A stretch of DNA of 7,513 bases from Actinomycetes bacterium (GTDB lineage: Bacteria; Actinomycetota; Acidimicrobiia; Acidimicrobiales; Microtrichaceae). Each line of letters begins with the position of its first letter. The stretch's first letter is position 1. The notes beneath the pieces were generated by a model, which ran no database searches, was not told where the DNA came from, and saw only the letters and a list, made by a program, of their open reading frames with translations. This document shows, in pieces, positions 1 to 5,932 of the stretch. A program made the position numbers and the translations under genes. Location: the NCBI GenBank assembly GCA_023392475.1, contig JAEVZA010000406.1:1-7513 (forward strand). Direction: 5' to 3'.

Positions 1-366
1 GAGCTGCACGGCCCAGCCCCAGCCGCGGGCGGCCCGCCGGCAGCGCCGCGGCACGGAGAACACGCGGGTCAGGTGGCCGCCGTCGGACACGAGGGTGTGA
101 GCGCCGAGCGGCAGGTCGTCGGGCAGCCGGTCGCTCACGGCCAGCGTCGTGCCGTCGTCGAGCTCCAGCAGCCCCGGCGACCAGACCTCGCGGTCGTCGC
201 CCGGGCGGAGGAACCACGTCGACGGCCCGGCCGGCGGGCCGTCGGGGTGCTCGTCGGCGCCGAGCGCGGACCGCAGCGCCGCCCGCACGTCGGGATCCGC
301 CCCGTGCCACCCGCCGTCGGTGCCCCACCAGCCGTCGGCCACCCCGAACTCGTCGCCGTGCGCCAC
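1..366 (-). CDS. malQ: 4-alpha-glucanotransferase, N-terminal part (runs off the window)
   Basis: MalQ (amylomaltase, GH77) moves glucan segments between maltodextrins in the cytoplasm, in glycogen and maltose metabolism. Only the first 122 codons are visible; the frame is still open at base 1 and the catalytic barrel lies outside. The visible part reads as the N-terminal beta-domain seen in actinobacterial MalQ: an early ADGWWGTDGGWH stretch, then STWFLRPGD, then LPDDLPLGAHTL, SDGGHLTR and a closing VPRRC...WGWAVQL. The last motif is typical of the entry into the GH77 domain. I chose the GTG at 366 because it is the only plausible start in frame and lies 7 nt after a TAGACA -10-like box, which fits a leaderless mRNA. 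It is divergent from the small gene at 412. The family call rests on motif memory and the fragment is short, so the general call is firmer than the exact start. Confidence 0.8.
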   Translation of the reverse strand, partial: MAHGDEFGVADGWWGTDGGWHGADPDVRAALRSALGADEHPDGPPAGPSTWFLRPGDDREVWSPGLLELDDGTTLAVSDRLPDDLPLGAHTLVSDGGHLTRVFSVPRRCRRAARGWGWAVQL

Positions 367-373
367 GGTGCGA

Positions 374-379
374 TGTCTA
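374..379 (-). promoter_or_regulatory. -10 box of malQ, leaderless
   Basis: Read on the minus strand, TAGACA ends 7 nt before the GTG start at 366, so transcription would start at or next to the start codon. No convincing -35 hexamer is visible. Its upstream region overlaps the -10 box of the divergent gene at 396-401. Confidence 0.45.
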
Positions 380-395
380 CCCGCGGGCGGCTCCG

Positions 396-401
396 TAGAC
401 T
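396..401 (+). promoter_or_regulatory. -10 box of the small coiled-coil gene
   Basis: TAGACT lies 10 nt before the ATG at 412, giving a leader of only a few bases. No clear -35 is seen. The region where one would lie overlaps the minus-strand -10 box of malQ, so the two divergent promoters share about 28 bp. Confidence 0.4.
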
Positions 402-411
402 GCACCTCCCC

Positions 412-711
412 ATGGCCGTCTTCGTCGAACGCCGCCTCCGCTCGGTCGGACGACGGCTCGGCGCGCTCCGCGAGGAGCTCGCCATCGCGGACGAGCAGCT
501 CGCCCACTTCGCCGCGATCTCCGACGACTCGCGCATCCGGTCGCTCGTGTCGGAGACCCCGGTCGCCGACGAGGAGCACCGGCAGGCGGAGCGCACGTCG
601 GCCGCCATGGCCCGCCACCGCGCCGAGCTCGTGGAGCAGATCGCCCGGTTGGAGGGCGAGCAGGACGACCTGCTCGACCAGCTGAGCGCCAAGCGCCACG
701 GCGACGCCTGA
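412..711 (+). CDS. small coiled-coil protein of unknown function
   Basis: A 99-residue protein that I do not recognise as a named family. It is hydrophilic and predicted helical: a basic N-terminus (residues 4-20, several Arg), then helix-forming stretches at about 15-37 and 55-95 with leucine/alanine heptad-like spacing, separated by a polar loop near residues 38-53. This suggests an antiparallel coiled-coil hairpin. There is no signal peptide, membrane segment or cysteine. The frame is open from base 73, but I start at ATG 412: upstream sequence would overlap malQ on the other strand and has poor composition, and a TAGACT box precedes this ATG. It is divergent from malQ and about 110 bp before the response regulator. 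Its strongly charged, codon-biased sequence supports a real gene; its role is unknown. Confidence 0.7.
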   Translation: MAVFVERRLRSVGRRLGALREELAIADEQLAHFAAISDDSRIRSLVSETPVADEEHRQAERTSAAMARHRAELVEQIARLEGEQDDLLDQLSAKRHGDA

Positions 712-750
712 GGCGCCGCGGGGCTCGACGGATCCGCGCCGCGGGCCGCC

Positions 751-756
751 TACACT
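751..756 (+). promoter_or_regulatory. -10 box of the pdtaR-like gene
   Basis: TACACT is a good actinobacterial TANNNT -10 box. Transcription would begin near 763, giving a leader of about 56 nt before the GTG at 819. The -35 is weak or absent. Unlike malQ and polA, this gene would have a real 5' leader. Confidence 0.5.
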
Positions 757-774
757 GGCGCCCTCACGCCGCGA

Positions 775-790
775 CGCCGCCCGTGCGGCG
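775..790 (+). other. hairpin in the 5' leader of the pdtaR-like gene
   Basis: CGCCGC at 775-780 pairs with GCGGCG at 785-790 around the tetraloop CCGT. It lies inside the predicted leader, 28 nt before the start codon. There is no following U-tract, so it is not an intrinsic terminator, and the loop is not the hexaloop known from ANTAR RNA targets. It could affect translation or mRNA stability. Confidence 0.4.
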
Positions 791-818
791 CAGATCGAGT
801 TGAGGACGGTGGGCAACG

Positions 819-1397
819 GTGCCAACCCGAGTCGTCGTCGCAGAGGACGAGGCCATCATCCGCATGGACCTGCGTGAGCTCCTCCAGGAGGAGGGCTACG
901 AGGTCGTCGCCGAGTGCGGACGTGGGGACGAGGCCGTGCGGCTGGTGCGCGAGCAGCAGCCCGACGTCGCCCTCCTGGACATCAAGATGCCCGGCATGGA
1001 CGGCATCTCCGCCGCCCGGGAGATCTCGGCCGACCGCCTCGCCGCGGTCGTCCTCGTCACGGCGTTCTCGCAGCGGGAGCTGATCGAGGAGGCGGGTGAC
1101 GCCGGCGTGCACGGCTACGTCGTCAAGCCGTTCGAGCGCCACGACCTCGTGCCGGCCATCGAGGTGGCGCTGGCCCGGTTCCGCTCCGAGCAGGCGCTGG
1201 TCGACCAGGCGACGACGGCGGAGGACCGCCTCGAGTCCCGCAAGGCGGTGGACCGGGCCAAGGGCATGCTCATGGACCGCCACGGCATGTCCGAGCAGTC
1301 GGCGTTCGACTTCGTCCAGAAGACCGCCATGCGGACCCGTCGCCAGATGCGCGACGTCGCCCAGGACGTGATCGCCGGGACGCTCGCGCCCGACTGA
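819..1397 (+). CDS. pdtaR: ANTAR-domain response regulator, PdtaR-like
   Basis: A 192-residue cytoplasmic two-component output protein. The receiver domain is residues 1-120: acidic pocket E9/D10, phosphoacceptor D54 in ALLDIKMPGMDG, the conserved switch threonine T81 and lysine K103 in VVKPF. A helical linker leads to the ANTAR domain (about 138-187), with RKAVDRAKGMLMDRHGMSE followed by the AF...QKTAM helix typical of ANTAR. ANTAR domains bind RNA hairpins and control gene expression after transcription starts. Architecture, length and position before polA match M. tuberculosis Rv1626 (PdtaR), whose kinase PdtaS is encoded elsewhere; no kinase is present here either. GTG 819 gives the standard receiver N-terminus (MPTRVVVAEDE); purine-rich GAGGA and GGTGGG lie 12 and 5 nt upstream. 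The gene has its own promoter-like box and ends 31 nt before polA. Orthology rests on architecture plus synteny. Confidence 0.9.
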   Translation: MPTRVVVAEDEAIIRMDLRELLQEEGYEVVAECGRGDEAVRLVREQQPDVALLDIKMPGMDGISAAREISADRLAAVVLVTAFSQRELIEEAGDAGVHGYVVKPFERHDLVPAIEVALARFRSEQALVDQATTAEDRLESRKAVDRAKGMLMDRHGMSEQSAFDFVQKTAMRTRRQMRDVAQDVIAGTLAPD

Positions 1398-1413
1398 CCG
1401 CGTCAGAGGTCGG
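1390..1413 (+). other. hairpin across the pdtaR stop and polA promoter
   Basis: CTGAC (1394-1398) pairs with GTCAG (1402-1406) around a 3-nt loop. CCGA (1390-1393) then pairs with TCGG (1410-1413), leaving a 3-nt bulge. The hairpin includes the pdtaR stop codon and the putative polA -35 box. No U-tract follows, so termination is doubtful. Confidence 0.35.
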
Positions 1414-1422
1414 CAGTACGCT
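1394..1422 (+). promoter_or_regulatory. polA promoter (-35 CTGACC, -10 TACGCT), leaderless
   Basis: CTGACC (1394-1399) and TACGCT (1417-1422) are separated by 17 bp, the optimal sigma-70-type spacing. The GTG start of polA follows after 6 nt, exactly where transcription would begin. This supports both a leaderless polA mRNA and the choice of GTG 1429 as the start. Confidence 0.55.
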
Positions 1423-1428
1423 CCGTGC

Positions 1429-4107
1429 GTGCCGACCGTGATGCTCGTCGACGGGAACTCGCTCACCTACCGGGCGTTCTTCGCCCTGCCGACGGACCTC
1501 ATGACGGCCTCCGGCCAGGTCACCAACGCGGTGTTCGGCTTCACGTCGATGCTGCTGAACCTGGTGCGGGACCACGGCCCGGACCGCGTCGTCATCACCT
1601 TCGACCGGCCGGAGCCCACGTTCCGCCACGAGCAGCTGGACACGTACAAGGCCAACCGGGAGTCCGCGCCGGACATCCTCCGGGAGCAGATGGGCCTGGT
1701 GCGCCAGGTGGTGGAGACCCTGCAGCTGCCGATCGTGGAGCAGCCCGGCTTCGAGGCGGACGACGTGATCGCCACGCTGGCCGAGCGGGCCGTGGCCGAG
1801 GGGGACGACGTCATCGTCGTCACCGGCGACCGGGACAGCTACCAGCTCGTCCGGGACCCGCACGTCAAGGTCCTCTACAACAAGCGCGGCGTCTCGGACT
1901 ACGCCCTGTACGACGAGGCGGGCATCCAGGAGCGCACCGGCGTCCGCCCCGACCAGTACGTCTGGTACGCGGCCCTCCGGGGTGACCCGTCGGACAACCT
2001 CCCGGGCATCCCGAAGGTGGGGGAGAAGACCGCGGCGAAGCTCGTCACCACCTACGGCGACCTCGACGGCATCTTCGCCCACACCGCGGACCAGACCCCG
2101 GCCCTGCGCAAGAACCTCGAGGAGCACGAGGAGCAGGCCCGCACGAACGCCCGGCTGATGGTGCTCGTCCGGGACGTGCCGCTCGACGCGGACCCGGCCG
2201 AGCTCGTGCAGGGCGAGGTGGACACGGCGGCCGTCCTCGAGCTGTTCGGCTTCCTCGAGTTCCCGAGCCTGGTGCCCCGCCTCGCGGAGGCGTGGCCCAC
2301 CGTCTTCGGCGACGAGGCGGCCGTGGTGGTGGACGCCCCCGTGCTCGAGGCCGAGGTCACCTCGGCCACCACGCGTGCGGAGGCCGTGCCCCTGCTCGAG
2401 CGCGCCGCCGCGCTCGGCTCGGTCGCCGTGGCCGGCGGCTGGGCGGGCACGCCCGGCCGATCGCCGCTGACCGGCCTCGCGATCGTGCTCGACGCGGAGT
2501 CGGCGGAGGTGCTGCACCTGCCGGCGAGCCTGCTGCCCGACGTCGCCGACGAGCTCGCCGCGGTGCTGTGCGGCGCCCCGGCGGTGATCGGCCACGACGC
2601 CAAGCCGCTCATCCGGTCGCTGCTGGACCTCGAGCTCGACCTCACGTCCCTCGCGGTCGACACGAAGCTCGCCGCCTACCTGCTGGACCCGGCCGACACC
2701 GCGTACTCGCTGGTGGACCTGCTCCGGCGCCACGGCGGGATGGAGCTGGCCGGCGAGGGCGAGGCGCCGCAGGGGCAGCTGGACCTGGACGGCACGGCGG
2801 TCGACGAGTCGCAGGTCGTGGGGCGCCAGGCCCTCGCCGTGGCCGTGGCCGCGCCGCCGATCGTCGCCTCGATGGAGGCGCAGGGGCTCACCACGCTGAA
2901 CGACACCGTCGAGGTCCCGCTCGTGCGGGTGCTGGCCACGATGGAGCACGTCGGCGTCGGCGTCGACGTGGAGGTGCTCCGCAAGCTGCACGCCGAGCTG
3001 ACCGCCGAGTGCGAGTCGGAGCGCGCCGCGATCGTCGACGCGGCCGGCGAGGAGTTCAACGTCAACTCCACGCCGCAGCTGCGCGCCGTCCTGTTCGACC
3101 GGCTCGGCCTCACGCCGCAGAAGAAGACGAAGACCGGCTACTCCACGGACCAGTCGACGCTGGAGAAGCTGCAGGGAGAGCACCCGATCATCGACCACCT
3201 GCTCCGGTACCGGGAGGTCGAGAAGCTGCGGTCCACCTACGGCGAGGGGCTGCTGGCCGAGGTCGGGCCCGACGGCCGGATCCACGCCACGTTCAACCAG
3301 ACCGTCGCCCGCACCGGCCGGCTCTCGTCCGACGCCCCGAACCTCCACAACATCCCGGTGCGCTCCGAGGAGGGCCGCCGCTTCCGGGAGGCGTTCGTGC
3401 CGGCCCCGGGCTACGAGCTGCTCGTCGCCGACTACAACCAGATCGAGCTGCGGGTGATCGCCCACCTCGCGGAGGATCCCGGCCTGATCGACGCCTTCAC
3501 GACCGGCCAGGACATCCACAACACGACCGCGGCGCGGGTCTTCGGCGTGGAACCCGGCGCGGTGTCCATCGAGCAGCGGTCGAAGGCGAAGATGGTGTCC
3601 TACGGCCTCGCCTACGGCATGGAGGCCTACGGGCTGGGGCAGCGGCTCAACATCCCCACCTCCGAGGCGCAGCAGATCCTGGACGCGTACTTCGTGGCCT
3701 TCCCGAGCGTGAAGGCGTTCATGGAGGCCACGGTCGCCGAGGCGCGGGACCGCGGCTACACGGAGACGGTGTTCGGCCGGCGGCGGAAGATCCCGGAGCT
3801 GTCGTCGAGCCAGCGCAACGTGAGGATGGCGGGCGAGCGGCAGGCGATGAACGCCCCGATCCAGGGCCTCGCCGCGGACATCTTCAAGGTGGCGCTGGTG
3901 CGCCTCGACGCGGCGATCGCCGACCGCGGGCTCGAGAGCCGGCTGATCCTGCAGGTGCACGACGAGGTCCTGCTCGAGGTGCCGCCCGCCGAGCGCGACG
4001 CGGCCGAGGAGGTCGTGCGCCACGCCATGTCGGGCGCCTTCGACCTCCGGGTGCCGCTGGAGGTCAACCTGTCCCGCGGCACGAGCTGGGCCGCGGCCAA
4101 GGGATGA
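1429..4107 (+). CDS. polA: DNA polymerase I
   Basis: An 892-residue family A polymerase that fills gaps and removes RNA primers in lagging-strand synthesis and excision repair. The N-terminal 5' nuclease (about 1-290) keeps its metal ligands: D8 in MLVDGN, D59, E109/D111/D112 in FEADDVI, D134/D136 in VTGDRDSYQ, D186/D189, and the helix-hairpin-helix LPGIPKVGEKTA (191-202). The middle 3'-5' exonuclease-like domain (about 300-480) has lost the catalytic carboxylates: no DxE at the first site, and GHDAKPLIRS and VAVAAPP replace the later Asp-bearing motifs. It should not proofread, as in mycobacterial PolA. The polymerase domain is complete: motif A LLVADYNQIELR with D668, motif B R717/K721 followed by SYGLAYG, motif C QVHDE with D845. 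Tyr725 replaces the Phe of E. coli and Taq. GTG 1429 is preferred over GTG 1438 or ATG 1441 because of the leaderless promoter. The stop overlaps the next gene. Confidence 0.97.
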   Translation: MPTVMLVDGNSLTYRAFFALPTDLMTASGQVTNAVFGFTSMLLNLVRDHGPDRVVITFDRPEPTFRHEQLDTYKANRESAPDILREQMGLVRQVVETLQLPIVEQPGFEADDVIATLAERAVAEGDDVIVVTGDRDSYQLVRDPHVKVLYNKRGVSDYALYDEAGIQERTGVRPDQYVWYAALRGDPSDNLPGIPKVGEKTAAKLVTTYGDLDGIFAHTADQTPALRKNLEEHEEQARTNARLMVLVRDVPLDADPAELVQGEVDTAAVLELFGFLEFPSLVPRLAEAWPTVFGDEAAVVVDAPVLEAEVTSATTRAEAVPLLERAAALGSVAVAGGWAGTPGRSPLTGLAIVLDAESAEVLHLPASLLPDVADELAAVLCGAPAVIGHDAKPLIRSLLDLELDLTSLAVDTKLAAYLLDPADTAYSLVDLLRRHGGMELAGEGEAPQGQLDLDGTAVDESQVVGRQALAVAVAAPPIVASMEAQGLTTLNDTVEVPLVRVLATMEHVGVGVDVEVLRKLHAELTAECESERAAIVDAAGEEFNVNSTPQLRAVLFDRLGLTPQKKTKTGYSTDQSTLEKLQGEHPIIDHLLRYREVEKLRSTYGEGLLAEVGPDGRIHATFNQTVARTGRLSSDAPNLHNIPVRSEEGRRFREAFVPAPGYELLVADYNQIELRVIAHLAEDPGLIDAFTTGQDIHNTTAARVFGVEPGAVSIEQRSKAKMVSYGLAYGMEAYGLGQRLNIPTSEAQQILDAYFVAFPSVKAFMEATVAEARDRGYTETVFGRRRKIPELSSSQRNVRMAGERQAMNAPIQGLAADIFKVALVRLDAAIADRGLESRLILQVHDEVLLEVPPAERDAAEEVVRHAMSGAFDLRVPLEVNLSRGTSWAAAKG

Positions 4108-4883
4108 GCGACCGCCACTGGTTCGAGGACGTGGCCGACCACCTCGGCCCGGCGTACCTCCGCTACTCGTTCACGATGGGCACCGAGCAGGAGGTCGCCT
4201 TCCTGGTCGACGTGCTCGGGCTGGAGGCGGGCATGCGGGTGCTCGACGTGGGCTGCGGGCCGGGTCGCCACGCGCTCGCGCTGGCCCGGCGCGGCATCGA
4301 GGTCGTCGGGGTCGACATCAGCGAGCGGTTCGTGGAGGTCGCGCTCGAGGTGGCGGACCGGGAGGGCCTGGCCGGCACGGCCGCGTTCGAACGGGCCGAC
4401 GCCCGGGCCATGGTCGACGACCCCCGGTTCGACGGGCAGGGCTTCGACGCCGCGGTGTCGCTCTGCCAGGGCGCCTTCGGGCTGGGCGGCCCGCCCGACG
4501 TGGGCGATCCGCAGAACCTGGCCGCCGACGGCGCGGTCCTGTCGGGCATCCGGGCGGCGCTGCGCCCCGGCGGCCGGTGCGCCGTGTCCGCCTTCTCGTC
4601 GTACTTCCAGGTGCGGTGGCTGGAGGAGACCGACTCGTTCGACGCCGCAGGCGGCGTCAACCACGAGCGCACGGAGCTGATGGACGCCGAGGGGGTCAAG
4701 GCCGACGCCGAGCTCTGGACCACCTGCTACACGCCCCGGGAGCTGCGGCTCCTGGCGGAGCGCAGCGGGCTGGCGGTCGACCAGGTCTGGTCGGTCACCC
4801 CGGGCGGCTACGAGATGTCGCCCCCCACGATCGACACGCACGAGTTCCTCCTCGTCGCCCGCCGCCCAACCCCCGCGTTCTGA
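4104..4883 (+). CDS. class I SAM-dependent methyltransferase, substrate unknown
   Basis: A 259-residue Rossmann-fold methyltransferase, predicted cytoplasmic. Motif I is VLDVGCGPGRHALAL (46-60); the acidic residue ending strand 2 is D71 in VVGVDIS, which binds the SAM ribose. A motif IV-like strand lies at 114-126 (FDAAVSLCQGAFG), and LRPGGRCAVSAFSS (153-166) is the usual strand 5 region. The N-terminus (HWFEDVADHLGPAYLRYSFTM) and the insert at 170-200 probably form the substrate cap; I cannot name the substrate. Small-molecule methylation is more likely than DNA or rRNA, since no NPPY or DPPY motif is visible. ATG 4104 overlaps the polA TGA as ATGA, so translation is probably coupled to polA. 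The last codons (PTPAF and stop) lie within the inverted repeat starting near 4862, so the C-terminus may have been rewritten by an insertion. Confidence 0.9.
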   Translation: MSDRHWFEDVADHLGPAYLRYSFTMGTEQEVAFLVDVLGLEAGMRVLDVGCGPGRHALALARRGIEVVGVDISERFVEVALEVADREGLAGTAAFERADARAMVDDPRFDGQGFDAAVSLCQGAFGLGGPPDVGDPQNLAADGAVLSGIRAALRPGGRCAVSAFSSYFQVRWLEETDSFDAAGGVNHERTELMDAEGVKADAELWTTCYTPRELRLLAERSGLAVDQVWSVTPGGYEMSPPTIDTHEFLLVARRPTPAF

Positions 4884-4926
4884 CTGCTTTTCACGTCGCC
4901 GGGCGACGTGAGATGCACAGAGAACG
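4871..4926 (+). repeat. left copy of 56-bp inverted palindromic repeat
   Basis: The reverse complement matches 5933-5988 at 50 of 56 positions. The first 29 bases (4871-4899) match without a mismatch; similarity continues outward to about 4862 with one indel and one mismatch. Within it, 4877-4925 is an imperfect palindrome centred on 4901: GTTCT/AGAAC at the ends and a perfect 8-bp stem, CACGTCGC (4892-4899) with GCGACGTG (4903-4910), around loop CGG. It contains the methyltransferase stop codon (4881-4883). No T-tract follows the stem on either strand, so it is not a standard intrinsic terminator. Confidence 0.9.
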
Positions 4927-4937
4927 GGGTGGCGGGC

Positions 4938-4951
4938 GACCGGTGACCGGT
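4938..4951 (+). promoter_or_regulatory. tandem GACCGGT repeat, possible operator
   Basis: Two exact adjacent copies of GACCGGT (4938-4944 and 4945-4951), each containing the palindrome ACCGGT. They lie 5 bp upstream of the putative -35 box of the nuclease gene and just inside the left inverted repeat. The place suits an activator or autoregulator site, perhaps for the winged-helix domain of the protein itself. Chance occurrence in GC-rich DNA cannot be excluded. Confidence 0.35.
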
Positions 4952-4956
4952 CCCCG

Positions 4957-4985
4957 CTGACACCGGCGGCCTCGCCCGGTGCGAT
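4957..4985 (+). promoter_or_regulatory. promoter of the nuclease gene, leaderless
   Basis: CTGACA (4957-4962) matches the -35 consensus at 5 of 6 positions. After a 17-bp spacer comes TGCGAT (4980-4985), a weak -10. The ATG at 4992 follows after 6 nt, so the mRNA would be leaderless. The layout repeats that of polA. The weak -10 lowers confidence. Confidence 0.4.
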
Positions 4986-4991
4986 GTCCGG

Positions 4992-5924
4992 ATGGACGTC
5001 GACGCGCTCGCACGACTGTCGGCGGAGCAGCACGGCACGTTCTCCCGCGACCAGGTCACGGCGCTGGGAGCGACGGAGGGCGTCATCCGTCGGCAGCTCG
5101 ACGCCCGGCGGTGGGAGATCGTGCTCCCGTCGGTGTACGGCCTGGTGGGGCACCGCACCGGCTGGCGGCGGCTGCTGTGGGCCGCCCACCTCCACGCCGG
5201 ACCCGAGTCGGTGATCGGGATGCGCTCGGCCGGCCGCCTCCACGGCTACCGCCAGGTGGCCGCCGGCGCGGTGGACGTGATCGTGCCGGTCGACCACGTG
5301 CGCTCGCCGGCGGGCGTCCGCTGGTTCCGCCGGCTCGACCTCGAACCGGGCCACGTCACACGGGTGCCCGGCCTGCCGCCGATCACCACGCCGGCACGCA
5401 CCGCCGTCGACCTGGCGGGGATGCTGCACGTCGCGAGGCTCCGGCTGCTGGTGGAGGCGGGTGCCGTGGCAGGTGACTTCGAGCTCGGGGACGTCGGCGC
5501 CGTCCTCGACCGGGTGCGTCGGTCCGGCAAGCCGGGCGTCCGCAAGCTCGCCCGGGTCCTCGACGACCTCGGCCCGGGCGAGGGCCTGCCCCGCTCCGAG
5601 CTGGAGCGGCTCGGGGACGCGGTGCTCGCTCGGACCGGGCTCCCCGTCCCTGACCACGAGCACCCGCTGCCGAACGAGCGCGGCCGCCGGGGCTTCGTCG
5701 ACCGGTGCTGGCCGGACGCCCGCCTCGTCGTCGAGTTCGACGGCAGGAAGTGGCACCACCGCTTCCAGCAGGCGCTCCAGGACGCCGACCGGACGCTCGA
5801 GGCGCAGGTGCTCGGCTGGCAGACCCTGCGCCTGCTGTGGGAGCACTGCTCGAGCGACGCCGAGCGGACCGCCCGGCAGCTGGCGACCATCCACGCCGAG
5901 CGCTTGGCGCTGCTCACTCGCTGA
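4992..5924 (+). CDS. AbiEi-like winged helix fused to DUF559 (Vsr-like) nuclease domain
   Basis: A 310-residue soluble protein. Residues 1-55 form an AbiEi-type antitoxin winged helix (ARLSAEQHGTFSRDQVTALG, then RRQLDARRWEIVLPSVYGL), a DNA-binding module. The middle (60-195) resembles the body of actinobacterial AbiEi-like proteins, with GRLHGYR, the VDVIVPVDH strand and TTPARTAVDLAG. The C-terminus (about 200-300) looks like a DUF559 / very-short-patch-repair-type PD-(D/E)XK nuclease: E203/E205 in a leading helix, D237 in GFVDRCWPDARL, E248 and D250 in VVEFDGRKWHH, then D266-R267...E270 and GWQTLRLLW. The expected acidic residues are present, so catalytic activity is plausible. No partner AbiEii toxin gene is adjacent, so a classical type IV toxin-antitoxin pair is not supported. 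ATG 4992 is chosen for the full winged helix and the promoter spacing. The gene is bracketed by inverted hairpin repeats, the right one 8 nt after the stop. Confidence 0.88.
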   Translation: MDVDALARLSAEQHGTFSRDQVTALGATEGVIRRQLDARRWEIVLPSVYGLVGHRTGWRRLLWAAHLHAGPESVIGMRSAGRLHGYRQVAAGAVDVIVPVDHVRSPAGVRWFRRLDLEPGHVTRVPGLPPITTPARTAVDLAGMLHVARLRLLVEAGAVAGDFELGDVGAVLDRVRRSGKPGVRKLARVLDDLGPGEGLPRSELERLGDAVLARTGLPVPDHEHPLPNERGRRGFVDRCWPDARLVVEFDGRKWHHRFQQALQDADRTLEAQVLGWQTLRLLWEHCSSDAERTARQLATIHAERLALLTR

Positions 5925-5932
5925 CCGCCCGG

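Noticed and set aside
712..750. Terminator after the small coiled-coil gene
   Set aside because: Short CGCGG/CCGCG matches occur, but the stem is weak for this base composition and no T-tract is present.
775..790. ANTAR-type dual hexaloop riboregulator
   Set aside because: The loop has 4 bases and no second hexaloop hairpin with the A/G pattern is present.
1270..4023. 917-codon open frame on the minus strand opposite polA
   Set aside because: It lies opposite a polymerase with all catalytic motifs. Long antisense frames are expected in GC-rich DNA, and its translation is Arg/His/Val/Asp-rich with no recognisable domain.
2292..4103. Long plus-strand frame leading into the methyltransferase
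   Set aside because: The part inside polA is an Arg/Gly/Ala-rich out-of-frame shadow; the methyltransferase proper begins at the ATGA overlap.
4877..4925. Intrinsic terminator
   Set aside because: The stem is good, but no T-tract follows it on either strand, in either copy.
3756..5894. 712-codon minus-strand frame across three genes
   Set aside because: It runs antisense through polA, the methyltransferase and the nuclease gene, all better supported; the product has low-complexity shadow composition.
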